A DNA stretch of 64,000 nucleotides. Origin: a beta proteobacterium KB13 (GTDB lineage Bacteria; Pseudomonadota; Gammaproteobacteria; Burkholderiales; Methylophilaceae). A program made the translations under genes and the position numbers. Under the pieces are notes generated by a model, which saw only the letters and a program-made list of their open reading frames with translations, ran no database searches and was not told where the DNA came from. This document shows positions 11,865-20,911 of the stretch, piece after piece. Location of the stretch: positions 983,400 to 1,047,399 of the forward strand of contig DS995299.1 of assembly GCA_000156155.1 (NCBI GenBank), read 5' to 3'. Position 1 is the first letter of the stretch, and every line of letters starts with the position of its first letter.

Positions 11865-13074
11865 TAATTTTTACATACTCGTAAGATAGATCTGTTGTAA
11901 GGATTGTCGCCACCTCTTTACCTCTTTTCAAATCAATACTTAACTTGAATTCTTTGGATTTCATCGCCTCGATGGCTTTCTTTTCGGAGTATCGTTTTGA
12001 CAGCATCCCATTTTTTACCACAATGCTCTTATTAAGATATAGGTCAATAACAGAAACATCAAGATCAGTTAGTTGGGCGTTGCCAATGGCTGATAAAATT
12101 CTGCCTAAGTTTGGATCTGAAGCAAAAAAAGCAGTCTTTACAAGCGGAGAGTTTGCAATCGCCTTACCAACAATCTTCGACTCACTCAAATTTTTTGCAT
12201 TTTTTACTTCTATCTCAACAAACTTTGTAGCCCCCTCTCCATCTCGTACTATTTTTTCTGCTAAATCTTTTGCAATCTCAAGTACAATATTTCTTAACTT
12301 AATATACATCTTATCTTTTTTAGTGATTACAGGATTATCAGCATTATTCGATGTTGATAAAACAAATGAATCATTTGTTGATGTGTCACCATCCACACTT
12401 ATTAAATTAAATGATCTGTCAGCTACATGCCTAACCAAATCTTTAAGTAAAGTTTTAGAAATTTTCGCATCAAAAAAAATAAACCCAAGCATAGTAGCCA
12501 TATTTGGATGAATCATTCCCGACCCCTTCGCGATTCCTGTGCATGTAATCTCATTTTTTCCAAGATTAAATTTTTTGCTTACAGCTTTTGGGACAGTGTC
12601 TGTCGTCATAATTGACTTTGCAGCGTCAATCCAATTTGATCCAAATTTTATTTTTGTTAAATTTTTCTTAAAAGAGTCTTTGATTCTTTCAATAGGAAGA
12701 TTCTGTAATATGACGCCTGTCGAAAATGGCAAAATTAAATTTGGATCCAATGAAAAATATTTGCCAAGCTCTGTATTTATTTTCTTAGCATCTTCTATTC
12801 CTTTTTGGCCGGTACCGGCATTAGCATTTCCAGAGTTAATAATGAATAGCTGTGGATCATTTGACTTTAAATTATCTTTTGCAAGTAAGACAGGGGCTGC
12901 ACAAAATTTGTTCTTGGTAAAAACAGCCGCCGTTTTTGATTTTTTACCGAGCTCCACAACAACAATGTCATTTTTTATATTTTTTAATTTTATCTTTGCG
13001 CCAAAGGTTAAAAATCTGAATCCAGGTACATTGAGTATATTTTTCTTTTGTGGAGATTTTAAATTTACTGTCAT
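11845..13074 (-). CDS. argJ: Bifunctional glutamate N-acetyltransferase / ornithine acetyltransferase
   Basis: Recycles the acetyl group in arginine synthesis. The self-cleaving precursor motif GMIHPNMATML is present, with Thr194 as the expected nucleophile of the beta subunit. I chose the ATG at 13074 (MTVNLKSPQ), not the TTG at 13086: homologues start MxVNL, and this ATG forms an ATGA overlap with the cysS stop. That gives 409 residues. The Nudix-ThiE gene follows in the same transcript. Confidence 0.95.
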   Translation of the reverse strand: MTVNLKSPQKKNILNVPGFRFLTFGAKIKLKNIKNDIVVVELGKKSKTAAVFTKNKFCAAPVLLAKDNLKSNDPQLFIINSGNANAGTGQKGIEDAKKINTELGKYFSLDPNLILPFSTGVILQNLPIERIKDSFKKNLTKIKFGSNWIDAAKSIMTTDTVPKAVSKKFNLGKNEITCTGIAKGSGMIHPNMATMLGFIFFDAKISKTLLKDLVRHVADRSFNLISVDGDTSTNDSFVLSTSNNADNPVITKKDKMYIKLRNIVLEIAKDLAEKIVRDGEGATKFVEIEVKNAKNLSESKIVGKAIANSPLVKTAFFASDPNLGRILSAIGNAQLTDLDVSVIDLYLNKSIVVKNGMLSKRYSEKKAIEAMKSKEFKLSIDLKRGKEVATILTTDLSYEYVKINAEYRT

Positions 13075-14432
13075 TTGATTCTCCAAACTGTACCACTTGC
13101 TGTATCCTCCAAAACAACGCCTAGAGAATCAATTTCATTTCTTAACTCATCAGCCTTTTGGTAATCTTTTTGCAATTTCGCCTGCGCTCTCTGTTGAATT
13201 AATTTTTCAATATGATCATGATCAATCTTGCTTGATTTAGTGAAAAACTCTTCTTGTGGAATTGCCATCAAACCAAGAGCTTTTAACACGCTATATATTT
13301 CATTTGCTAAATCATTATTAGATCCTTTATTGAGCTGATTAATAAGCTTAAATATTATTGAGATAGCCTTTGGAGAATTAAAATCATCATCTAAAGCATC
13401 TTTAATTTTACTCAAAGATGCTTTAGACCAATCCAGATCAACTTGAATACATTTATATGGCCTAAGTGCTATATAAATTTTTTCAACTGCAACTTTTGCG
13501 TCATTTAGATTTTGATCTGAATAATTTAATGGGCTTCTATAATGAGATTTATAAACAAAAAATCTTACGACCTCGCCACTGTATTTTTTTAAAACATTTT
13601 TTAATGTAAAAAAGTTTCCTAAAGATTTAGACATTTTTTCATCATCAACATTAACAAAACCATTATGAATCCAATAATTAGCCATTTTATGACCGTGACA
13701 AGATTCTGATTGTGCAATTTCATTTTCATGATGAGGAAAAATTAAATCCTGGCCACCGCCATGTATATCAAAACTTTCTCCAAGAATATCGCTACTCATT
13801 GCTGAACACTCAATGTGCCAACCAGGTCGTCCATTGCCCCAAGGAGATTGCCAGGATGGTTCATTTTCTTTTGATAGCTTCCATAAAACAAAATCACCAA
13901 AGCTCTTTTTATTATCATCAATCTTTACTCTTGAACCGGCATCAAGATCATCAACATTTTTTTTAGACAATTTTCCATAATCTTTAAATTTTGCAATTTC
14001 AAAAAAAACATCTCCATTTTTTCCAATATATGCAAAGCCCTTGTCAACAAGGATACTAATCATTTTTATCATTGAGGGGATTGCTTCAGTGGCTTTGGGT
14101 TGAAATGTTGGAGGAATTACGCTTAGAGCTTTCGAATCCTCATGCATTGAGTCAATATATCTATCTGTCAATTCGTTAAATTTGCAGTCCTGATCATTCG
14201 ATTTATTAATTATTTTGTCATCAATATCAGTTATATTTCTTACATATTGAACATCATAACCAGAATTTAAAAACCATCTGTAAATTAAATCAAAAACAAT
14301 CAGCACTCTTGCATGACCAACATGGCAATCATCATAAACAGTCATACCGCATACGTACATCTTTACATGATTTTCGGTGATTGGCTTGAATTTTTCTTTT
14401 TTACTAGTAAAGGTGTTAAAAATTTTAATCAT
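13071..14432 (-). CDS. cysS: Cysteinyl-tRNA synthetase
   Basis: Charges tRNA-Cys. The 453-residue class I synthetase has C28 of the zinc site, the HIGH-type motif HVGH at residues 37-40, WHIECSAM and GGGQDLIFPHHENE, and the KMSKS loop near residue 264. It heads the cysS-argJ-Nudix run and is divergent from the TPR gene with only 59 bp between the start codons. Confidence 0.98.
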   Translation of the reverse strand: MIKIFNTFTSKKEKFKPITENHVKMYVCGMTVYDDCHVGHARVLIVFDLIYRWFLNSGYDVQYVRNITDIDDKIINKSNDQDCKFNELTDRYIDSMHEDSKALSVIPPTFQPKATEAIPSMIKMISILVDKGFAYIGKNGDVFFEIAKFKDYGKLSKKNVDDLDAGSRVKIDDNKKSFGDFVLWKLSKENEPSWQSPWGNGRPGWHIECSAMSSDILGESFDIHGGGQDLIFPHHENEIAQSESCHGHKMANYWIHNGFVNVDDEKMSKSLGNFFTLKNVLKKYSGEVVRFFVYKSHYRSPLNYSDQNLNDAKVAVEKIYIALRPYKCIQVDLDWSKASLSKIKDALDDDFNSPKAISIIFKLINQLNKGSNNDLANEIYSVLKALGLMAIPQEEFFTKSSKIDHDHIEKLIQQRAQAKLQKDYQKADELRNEIDSLGVVLEDTASGTVWRIK

Positions 14433-14491
14433 AAATAGTATGAAACAAGCTTATTTGGTAAAATAAAAAGTATGTTTTTTGGGATTATAGT

Positions 14492-15406
14492 ATGTCGAAA
14501 CGTTTTTTAATAGCAGTTCTCCTTTTTGTATTCGCTTTTTCACATTATTCTTTTGCTGATATTTCAAAATTAAATAAACTTATAGAGGAAAAAGATTACA
14601 TAGAAGCAAAAAAAATAGTTCAGCAGCTTCTTGATTCTGATAAAGAAAATCCACAATTGCTTTTTATTGACGGAGTATTATTATCAGAATTAGGTGAAAT
14701 TGAAAATGCCATTAATGTATTTGTTTCATTGACAAAATCTCATCCTACATTACCTGAGCCTTATAATAATTTAGCAGTCTTATATGCACAGAGTGGTAAT
14801 TTTGATTTGGCAAGAACAGCGCTAGAAAAGTCTATTAAAACTCACCCAAGCTATGCTACTGCCCATGTAAACCTAGGTGATTTGTATACTCGTATGGCAA
14901 GTGAATCTTATAATCAAGCACTTCAAATTGACAAATCTAATAAAAATGCAAAAACAAAACTTTCTTTAATAAAGAAATTATTTAACTTTCAACCTATCGA
15001 TAAAAATATTGTTCTGGCGCAAGATGCGAAGAAAACTCAATCTTTTAATGAAGTTAAAAATAAAGAAGAAGATATTAATGAAAAGATTTTTGTAATGATT
15101 GATAACTGGAAAAATGCATGGACGAGTCAAAACTTTGATCAATATATCGGACACTACTCAGATAATTTTAAAAATAATAAAGGTATGGATATAGAGAAAT
15201 GGAAGCAATTTAGAAAACCAAGAATTGTTAATAAACCATCAATTAATATAAAGTTAAACAATATTGAAATTTCAAAAAATAATAATTTATTTAGCGTCTC
15301 TTTCATACAAATTTACCAATCAGGAAATATTGACTCAACCACCAATAAAACACTTCTAATTGAATTAGTTGATAACCAACTAAAAATAGTCAATGAAATA
15401 TCTTAA
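14492..15406 (+). CDS. Exported TPR protein with C-terminal NTF2-like domain
   Basis: Function unknown. A signal peptide (residues 1-22, ending YSFA) is followed by helical TPR-type repeats (about 25-170; PEPYNNLAVLYAQSGNFDLA is a clear unit) and, after a charged linker, a C-terminal domain from about 205 to 304. That last domain begins WKNAWTSQNFDQYIGHYS and resembles the SnoaL/NTF2-like domain of L,D-transpeptidases; the next gene ends with a similar one ([18 protein letters not shown]). The two genes overlap by 14 bases. A scaffold or recognition role in the periplasm is inference. Confidence 0.75.
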   Translation: MSKRFLIAVLLFVFAFSHYSFADISKLNKLIEEKDYIEAKKIVQQLLDSDKENPQLLFIDGVLLSELGEIENAINVFVSLTKSHPTLPEPYNNLAVLYAQSGNFDLARTALEKSIKTHPSYATAHVNLGDLYTRMASESYNQALQIDKSNKNAKTKLSLIKKLFNFQPIDKNIVLAQDAKKTQSFNEVKNKEEDINEKIFVMIDNWKNAWTSQNFDQYIGHYSDNFKNNKGMDIEKWKQFRKPRIVNKPSINIKLNNIEISKNNNLFSVSFIQIYQSGNIDSTTNKTLLIELVDNQLKIVNEIS

Positions 15407-16574
15407 AAACTCTCTCTTAACTACTATTTTTTTATGTAGTCACGTTTCTGCATATAGTAATAATCACCAAACTGACAATATTGAAAATCTTCTAATCAAA
15501 TCGCTATATGAAATTTCTTCGGGTGATCTCAATGATGCATTAATTACAATAGATGAAATAATTAAGCAAAAACCAAACTTTAAATTAGCGCATCTTATTA
15601 GAGGGGACATATATCAGGCCTATGCCCATGGAATTTCAGATTTTGGATCATCTAGTAACTTTTCAAAAGATAAAATTGATGATTTAAAGGATGAAGCAAA
15701 AAAAAGAATCGAAAGTCATTTACATAGTGCCACTGACATCATAAAATCTGCACGAGTAACTCTCCCTGAAAGTATAAAAAACTTAATTTATGTCGATACA
15801 AACAAATCAAGATTGTATTTATTTGAAATCAAAAATCATACTTTAATAAAAATTTTTGATGAATATGCCTCCATTGGAAAAAATGGATCAGGTAAAAACT
15901 TTGAAGGAGACAAAAAAACACCATTGGGAGTGTATACTCTTGGGAAAAAAATAACTCAGCCCTTAAGTGATTTTTATGGTGATGGTGCCTTTCCAATTGA
16001 TTATCCCAATGTGTACGATAAGCTATTAAACAAAACAGGTCATGGTATCTGGATTCATGGAACACCAAAAGACACATATAGTCGCGCCCCAAAATCAAGT
16101 GATGGTTGTATTGTTATATCAAATGAAAATTTGAATATTTTAGAAAGTATCCTTAAAGATAAAAGTACAAAAGTTATTGTATCTAAGTTATCTTATGATC
16201 AATATTTCACCACCGATAATAAAATAGATAATCACAATACTTTCATGAGTTATTTTGATTCATGGATCAACAATTGGACATTACAAAATTACTCGGCATA
16301 TATAGCGTTTTATGATACCAATGCAATATATAACTCAAAAACATTTGACATATGGTCCTCAAAAAAGAAAACAGTATTTGAAAATACCAACGATGTTCAA
16401 ATTGCCATTGATAATCTGACGATTATTGATTACCCTGAGGAAGAAGATTATGTGAAATATGTTGAGTTTACTCAAACATACAATAGTGATCTATTAAAAC
16501 AGACATCGCAAAAAAAACAAATATGGAGAAAATTTAACAATGAATGGAAAATTATCAGTGAATCAACTCATTAA
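15393..16574 (+). CDS. L,D-transpeptidase (YkuD domain) with C-terminal NTF2-like domain
   Basis: Predicted periplasmic enzyme that forms or edits L,D cross-links or protein attachments on peptidoglycan. After a signal peptide and a helical N-terminal region, the YkuD domain spans about residues 127-260: H222 in GIWIHG and the nucleophile C239 in SSDGCIVIS. The usual Arg of SxGC(I/V)R is Val. A C-terminal domain (about 285-393) resembles that of the preceding TPR protein. The reading frame runs 35 bases into the next gene. Which bond it makes cannot be told from sequence. Confidence 0.88.
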   Translation: MKYLKNSLLTTIFLCSHVSAYSNNHQTDNIENLLIKSLYEISSGDLNDALITIDEIIKQKPNFKLAHLIRGDIYQAYAHGISDFGSSSNFSKDKIDDLKDEAKKRIESHLHSATDIIKSARVTLPESIKNLIYVDTNKSRLYLFEIKNHTLIKIFDEYASIGKNGSGKNFEGDKKTPLGVYTLGKKITQPLSDFYGDGAFPIDYPNVYDKLLNKTGHGIWIHGTPKDTYSRAPKSSDGCIVISNENLNILESILKDKSTKVIVSKLSYDQYFTTDNKIDNHNTFMSYFDSWINNWTLQNYSAYIAFYDTNAIYNSKTFDIWSSKKKTVFENTNDVQIAIDNLTIIDYPEEEDYVKYVEFTQTYNSDLLKQTSQKKQIWRKFNNEWKIISESTH

Positions 16575-17115
16575 ATTTATAACAGTTTGTATTGTTTCGA
16601 CATTTTCAATTCTTGCACAGGCTGAGCAAGTATTTTTAATAAAAACTTCTAAAGGCGACATCGTGATTGAAACATATGCAGATAAGGCGCCAATCACTGT
16701 AAAAAACTTTGAATCTTATGTAGATTCAGGTTTCTTTAATGGAACAATTTTTCATAGAGTAATCGACGGATTTATGATCCAAGGTGGTGGCTTCGACAAA
16801 GATATGAATCAGAAAGATACAAATGATCCAATCAAAAACGAAGCAGCCAATGGTTTGAAAAATTTAAAATATTCCATCGCTATGGCTCGAACAAGCATTC
16901 CTGACTCAGCCACATCACAGTTCTTTATCAACGTAGCTGATAATTCATTTTTGGATTATCCAGGACAGGATGGCTTTGGATACTGTGTGTTTGGTAAAGT
17001 AATTGAAGGTATGGATGTAGTAGATCAGATTGCGAAAGTGCCGACTACTTCAAAAAAAGGACATGCTGATGTACCTATAAGGAAAATAAGCATCAAGCAA
17101 ATAATTAAAAAATAA
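16540..17115 (+). CDS. ppiA: Periplasmic cyclophilin-type peptidyl-prolyl isomerase
   Basis: Catalyses proline isomerisation during folding of exported proteins. An N-terminal signal sequence (about residues 1-28, ending LAQA) precedes a full cyclophilin domain with [15 protein letters not shown] and [16 protein letters not shown]. From residue 35 to about 168 the protein is identical to its neighbour ppiB, and the DNA is identical over 401 bases; only the signal peptide, linker and C-terminus differ. GGAG lies 11 bases before the ATG, inside the end of the transpeptidase gene. Confidence 0.93.
   Translation: MNGKLSVNQLIKFITVCIVSTFSILAQAEQVFLIKTSKGDIVIETYADKAPITVKNFESYVDSGFFNGTIFHRVIDGFMIQGGGFDKDMNQKDTNDPIKNEAANGLKNLKYSIAMARTSIPDSATSQFFINVADNSFLDYPGQDGFGYCVFGKVIEGMDVVDQIAKVPTTSKKGHADVPIRKISIKQIIKK
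16642..17042 (+). repeat. 401-bp exact direct repeat, copy 1 (in ppiA)
   Basis: Bases 16642-17042 match 17145-17545 without a difference at a constant offset of 503 bp. The repeat starts at the KTSKGD codons and ends at the KVP codons, so it lies wholly inside the cyclophilin domain. Confidence 0.97.
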
Positions 17116-17132
17116 TTTTAATAGGGATAATA

Positions 17133-17621
17133 ATGATTACACTCAAAACTTCTAAAGGCGACATCGTGATTGAAACATATGCAGATAAGGCGCCAATCAC
17201 TGTAAAAAACTTTGAATCTTATGTAGATTCAGGTTTCTTTAATGGAACAATTTTTCATAGAGTAATCGACGGATTTATGATCCAAGGTGGTGGCTTCGAC
17301 AAAGATATGAATCAGAAAGATACAAATGATCCAATCAAAAACGAAGCAGCCAATGGTTTGAAAAATTTAAAATATTCCATCGCTATGGCTCGAACAAGCA
17401 TTCCTGACTCAGCCACATCACAGTTCTTTATCAACGTAGCTGATAATTCATTTTTGGATTATCCAGGACAGGATGGCTTTGGATACTGTGTGTTTGGTAA
17501 AGTAATTGAAGGTATGGATGTAGTAGATCAGATTGCGAAAGTGCCTACAGGTAATCACCCATCGGGTCATCAAGATGTGCCAAAAGAATCAATTATTATT
17601 GATGAAGGCTTAAGAAATTAA
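17133..17621 (+). CDS. ppiB: Cytoplasmic cyclophilin-type peptidyl-prolyl isomerase
   Basis: The same cyclophilin core as ppiA, but starting [10 protein letters not shown] with no signal peptide, so it is the cytoplasmic form. The C-terminus differs ([15 protein letters not shown]), matching the usual ending of E. coli-type PpiB. It lies 17 bases after ppiA; AGGG precedes its ATG. Synonymous sites are identical to ppiA over 401 bases, so recent duplication or gene conversion is needed to explain the pair. The unconverted ends suggest two old paralogues whose cores were homogenised. Confidence 0.95.
   Translation: MITLKTSKGDIVIETYADKAPITVKNFESYVDSGFFNGTIFHRVIDGFMIQGGGFDKDMNQKDTNDPIKNEAANGLKNLKYSIAMARTSIPDSATSQFFINVADNSFLDYPGQDGFGYCVFGKVIEGMDVVDQIAKVPTGNHPSGHQDVPKESIIIDEGLRN
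17145..17545 (+). repeat. 401-bp exact direct repeat, copy 2 (in ppiB)
   Basis: Second copy of the segment at 16642-17042. Divergence begins abruptly on both sides: ACTC against TTAA-type bases before it, and CCT against CCG after it. Confidence 0.97.
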
Positions 17622-18330
17622 TATTACTGATAGTGCTGTATTCATATCCGATTTGCATCTTGTTGATAATGCAACAAATAATATATTTCTAAATTTTCTT
17701 GAACACAGTTCAGAATTAACTAATAACCTCTTTATTTTGGGTGATCTTTTCGATTACTGGGTCGGTGATGATTCCGGCATGTATTCGAGAGAAATTGCTG
17801 CCTTGAGGAAGATCGGAGAACAAAAAAATATATATTTTATTCATGGCAATAGAGATTTTTTGATTGGGAAAAACTTCTTTAGAGAAAATCATATAACAAT
17901 ACTTGATGATGAAACTCGAATTACTCTTGGTAATCATCATGTCTTACTTATGCATGGTGATACTCTTTGTAGTGATGACACAGATTATCAAGATTTTCGT
18001 AAAGAAGTCAGGTCAATAAAGTGGCAAGAAAATTTTTTAGCTAAAAAATTAGATGAAAGAATCAGTATTGCCACTGACCTTAGGGAACAAAGTAAAAAAT
18101 TAAATCTTAACAAACCAGAAAATATTATTGATGTAAATGAAAAAACAGTAAAATCGGTAGTTGAGAAGAATCTTCCTATTCAGATTTTAATTCATGGACA
18201 TACTCATCGCCAAAATACACATCTATATAAAGCATTTACAAGATTCGTTTTAGGTGATTGGAAAAAAAATCAAGGAAATTATTTAATATGGAAAGAAGCT
18301 GAGGGTTTTGAATTTAAAGCGTTTAGTTAA
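17617..18330 (+). CDS. lpxH: UDP-2,3-diacylglucosamine diphosphatase, apparent ATT start
   Basis: Releases lipid X from UDP-2,3-diacylglucosamine in lipid A synthesis. Metal-binding motifs are complete only if the frame is read upstream of the first TTG (17653): [37 protein letters not shown] and HGHTHR. No ATG, GTG or TTG exists in frame between the TAA at 17611 and the SDLHL motif. The best start is ATT at 17617, eight bases after GAAGG, overlapping the ppiB stop by five bases; ATT at 17623 is the alternative. The function is firm and the start inferred. Confidence 0.9.
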   Translation: MNITDSAVFISDLHLVDNATNNIFLNFLEHSSELTNNLFILGDLFDYWVGDDSGMYSREIAALRKIGEQKNIYFIHGNRDFLIGKNFFRENHITILDDETRITLGNHHVLLMHGDTLCSDDTDYQDFRKEVRSIKWQENFLAKKLDERISIATDLREQSKKLNLNKPENIIDVNEKTVKSVVEKNLPIQILIHGHTHRQNTHLYKAFTRFVLGDWKKNQGNYLIWKEAEGFEFKAFS

Positions 18331-18748
18331 TTTCCAATGCTCTGTACTTTTTTGCCACCCTATCAAGAGAGCCATTAACAAATTTAAAACTTTCCTGCCC
18401 ACCAAAACTCTTTGTGATCTCCAATGCTTCATTAATTGAAACCTTAAATGGGATATCCACTCTTGTTTTTAATTCATAATAAGCAACCACTAGAATTGAT
18501 AACTCAATGGGATTTAGCTCTTCTTTCTTTTTATCCATAAAATTATCTAAATCTTCAAGAATTTCTTGGTAGTTTTCTTTAATTCCATCAATTAATGAGT
18601 TATAAAATTCCTCGTCACATCTGCAATAATCAGGGTCTTCTAGAATATCTTTTTTAATATCAGTGTAATCAAATGTGTTCATGATTCCCCGATAGATTGA
18701 CTTCATTACCAGTTCCCTTGATTTCCTTCTGCTGTTGATTTTTTTCAT
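18323..18748 (-). CDS. nusB: Transcription antitermination factor NusB
   Basis: Binds boxA RNA with S10 in rRNA antitermination complexes. The 141-residue protein has the N-terminal RRKSRELVMKSIY and the conserved C-terminal block IPFKVSINEALEITKSFGG followed by FVNGSLDRVAK. It follows ribH after ten bases, the classic ribH-nusB pairing. Its end overlaps the convergent lpxH by eight bases. Confidence 0.96.
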   Translation of the reverse strand: MKKINSRRKSRELVMKSIYRGIMNTFDYTDIKKDILEDPDYCRCDEEFYNSLIDGIKENYQEILEDLDNFMDKKKEELNPIELSILVVAYYELKTRVDIPFKVSINEALEITKSFGGQESFKFVNGSLDRVAKKYRALEIN

Positions 18749-18758
18749 TGAGTAAATA

Positions 18759-19190
18759 TTATCTAATTGAGTTAAGGGTATCTAGTGTTTCAATCAAGCC
18801 ATTCACCACTTCAATACCTTTTGTGCCTGTCCTTTGAATAGTCTCATCATCGTTATTCGTAGTTAAGACTGCATTCATAATGGGGATATCATATTGCAAT
18901 TGAACATTCATGATCCCCATCGCAGATTGATCTGATACAACTTCAAAATGGTAAGTTTCTCCCCTGATTACTGCACCAATTGCAATCAACGCATGAAATT
19001 TTTTTGATTTACAGCACCTTGATAAAAGAAAAGGTAATTCCAAGGCGCCAGGTACATAGAACTTTTCTATATTGTCTTTCTGAAAACCGTGATTTGGAAG
19101 CGCGTCAGCAATAGAATTCTCTAAAACTGAAACATGTTCATAATTAAACTTTGAAACGCAAAGTGCTACCTTTAAATTACTATAATCCAT
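18759..19190 (-). CDS. ribH: 6,7-dimethyl-8-ribityllumazine synthase
   Basis: Penultimate enzyme of riboflavin synthesis; forms the lumazine from ArP and DHBP. The 143-residue protein has SKFNYEHV (substrate-binding RFN region), VPGALELPF and the phosphate-binding GAVIRGETYHFEVVS. It is encoded just upstream of nusB. ribA, ribB and ribE are not in the window; ribF at the left end uses the final product. Confidence 0.97.
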   Translation of the reverse strand: MDYSNLKVALCVSKFNYEHVSVLENSIADALPNHGFQKDNIEKFYVPGALELPFLLSRCCKSKKFHALIAIGAVIRGETYHFEVVSDQSAMGIMNVQLQYDIPIMNAVLTTNNDDETIQRTGTKGIEVVNGLIETLDTLNSIR

Positions 19191-19199
19191 ATACTTAGG

Positions 19200-20762
19200 T
19201 TAGTAAAAGATTACTAGAGCTTTATCAAGCGTATTGTAAATTGCAAGAACCAATGGAATACCGACCACCATCCAAGCAATAGGTAAGATAAGTTTTTGTA
19301 ATCCAACATTGCTGGATTGTGTTTTTACAGATCTTGAATTTGATGATGTCATTAACTTTCTTTCTTTATCTAGCTCAGATTTGCTCATAAAATATTTTTT
19401 ATTGACTGGCTTGACGAGCAGGTTTGAAATAAAGCCGATTACTAATAAACCAGCTAATATATACATACTTAAGTTATAGGCCTGAGAAGGGTCGACACCC
19501 TGCTCAATCTGATACTCTCTGAGGTAAAAAACTAACATTGGACCAAGAATACCTGCTGTAGCCCATGCAGTGAGTAAGCGGCCGTGAATAGCTCCCACAT
19601 GCTGCGTTCCAAAAATATCTGCTAAGTAAGCAGGTATCGTAGCAAAGCCACCTCCATACATTGTTAAGATAATACAAAAAATTAGTGCAAATAAGGGAAT
19701 ATTTCCAGTGGTTCCAGCCCAGGGTGAGCTGACATACATTAAAAAACCCAATGCAAAGAATATGAAATAGGTATTCTTTCGCCCCAAATAATCAGATGAT
19801 GAGGCCCAGAAAATTCTTCCAAGAATGTTTGATAAAGATAATAATGCAACAAAACCAGCTGCAATTGCGACAATCTGACCTTGCTCAAATACATTTACTG
19901 CTACTTCTTGGAACATTGGTGAGGCCACACCAAGTACCCCAATGCCAGCAGAGACATTTAGACAAAGTACTACCCATAAAAACCAAAATTGATTTGTCTT
20001 GTGAGCATTTTTGACATGTACATGGTCGTTTGTAATTAATTTGTTTGTTTTTTTCTTTGGAACCCAGCCTGATGGTTTCCAACCATCAGCAGGCACTCTA
20101 TAACCAAATGCCCCTAAAAGCATAGCTATTAAATATATTGTTCCCATAATGAGAAAAGTCTGCCAGACTCCTCCATCAGTTGATGAAAAATGATTCATTA
20201 AATATTCTGCAGATGGACTGCCAATCATAGCTCCACCACCAAAACCCATGATGGCCATGCCTGTTGCTAGTCCCCTTCTATCAGGAAACCACTTGATTAA
20301 AGTTGAAACAGGAGAAATATAGCCCAGACCCAATCCGATACCACCAATAACACCAGTTCCTAACCAAATAATCCATAACTGATGGGTGTAAACACCTAAG
20401 GAGGTTACAATCAATCCTCCACCCCATGCTATTGCTGCAGCGACTCCGGCTTTCCTTGGTCCTGCTTTTTCAAGCCAGTGCCCGAAAATTGCTGCCGAAG
20501 CCCCAAGGAAAACAATGGCTAGGGAAAACGTCCATCCCAAATCACTCATTTTCCAATCACAGGATGTTATAAAAATTCTCTCAAAAAAAGTAATATTATC
20601 GGCGCATTGTTGACCTACAACCTCCGTGAGTCTTTTCCAGAAAACACTAAAGCCATAAATCATTCCAATCGATAAATGTATTAGAAGCGCTGCTGGAGGG
20701 ACTAACCACCTATTAAAATTATTATCAGCAATAATATTTTCTTTATTCAATGAGTTAAACAT
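19200..20762 (-). CDS. OFA-family (oxalate/formate antiporter-like) MFS carrier
   Basis: Twelve-helix inner membrane carrier, 520 residues. The N-terminus (WLVPPAALLIHLSIGMIYGF), GPRKAGVAAA, and GLGLGYISPVSTLIKWFPDRRGLATGMA are typical of the OFA subfamily (TC 2.A.1.11), which exchanges small monocarboxylates such as oxalate, formate or lactate. The substrate cannot be read from sequence. It has a large periplasmic loop (about residues 48-70) and a C-terminal charged stretch before a last helix. It is ten bases ahead of ribH and divergent from phoB. Confidence 0.85.
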   Translation of the reverse strand: MFNSLNKENIIADNNFNRWLVPPAALLIHLSIGMIYGFSVFWKRLTEVVGQQCADNITFFERIFITSCDWKMSDLGWTFSLAIVFLGASAAIFGHWLEKAGPRKAGVAAAIAWGGGLIVTSLGVYTHQLWIIWLGTGVIGGIGLGLGYISPVSTLIKWFPDRRGLATGMAIMGFGGGAMIGSPSAEYLMNHFSSTDGGVWQTFLIMGTIYLIAMLLGAFGYRVPADGWKPSGWVPKKKTNKLITNDHVHVKNAHKTNQFWFLWVVLCLNVSAGIGVLGVASPMFQEVAVNVFEQGQIVAIAAGFVALLSLSNILGRIFWASSSDYLGRKNTYFIFFALGFLMYVSSPWAGTTGNIPLFALIFCIILTMYGGGFATIPAYLADIFGTQHVGAIHGRLLTAWATAGILGPMLVFYLREYQIEQGVDPSQAYNLSMYILAGLLVIGFISNLLVKPVNKKYFMSKSELDKERKLMTSSNSRSVKTQSSNVGLQKLILPIAWMVVGIPLVLAIYNTLDKALVIFY

Positions 20763-20794
20763 TTTTGAGCATCCATATTTAAATTAATAATTAA

Positions 20795-20823
20795 ACCATA
20801 ATGAAAATTCCAAAAAAAATCAA
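20795..20823 (-). promoter_or_regulatory. Candidate promoter of the OFA carrier
   Basis: On the minus strand TTGATT (20823-20818) and TATGGT (20800-20795) are 17 bp apart, about 35 bp before the start codon. The match is moderate. Confidence 0.4.
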
Positions 20824-20856
20824 AGCCTATTTTCTTATTTTATGACTTTTAATTAG

Positions 20857-20886
20857 TTTACAATTACGATAAGAAACATATATATA
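20857..20886 (+). promoter_or_regulatory. Candidate promoter of phoB-phoR
   Basis: TTTACA (20857-20862) and TATATA (20881-20886) are separated by 18 bp, about 25 bp before phoB. I see no tandem TGTCA Pho box in this 149-bp divergent region. Confidence 0.45.
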
Positions 20887-20911
20887 TCTTTTATATTTCT
20901 TTTGAAAACTT

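Noticed and set aside
11945-13078. Two long open frames antisense to argJ
   Set aside because: They arise from AT-rich codon bias; argJ is complete on the other strand with its cleavage motif.
13075-13086. A TTG start for argJ at 13086
   Set aside because: Homologues begin MxVNL, and the ATG at 13074 makes the ATGA overlap used throughout the window.
17653-17655. TTG at 17653 as the start of lpxH
   Set aside because: It would remove the metal-binding Asp of SDLHL, which all active LpxH enzymes need.
20763-20911. Pho box before phoB
   Set aside because: No tandem TGTCA-like units at 11-bp spacing are visible; AT-rich tracts only.
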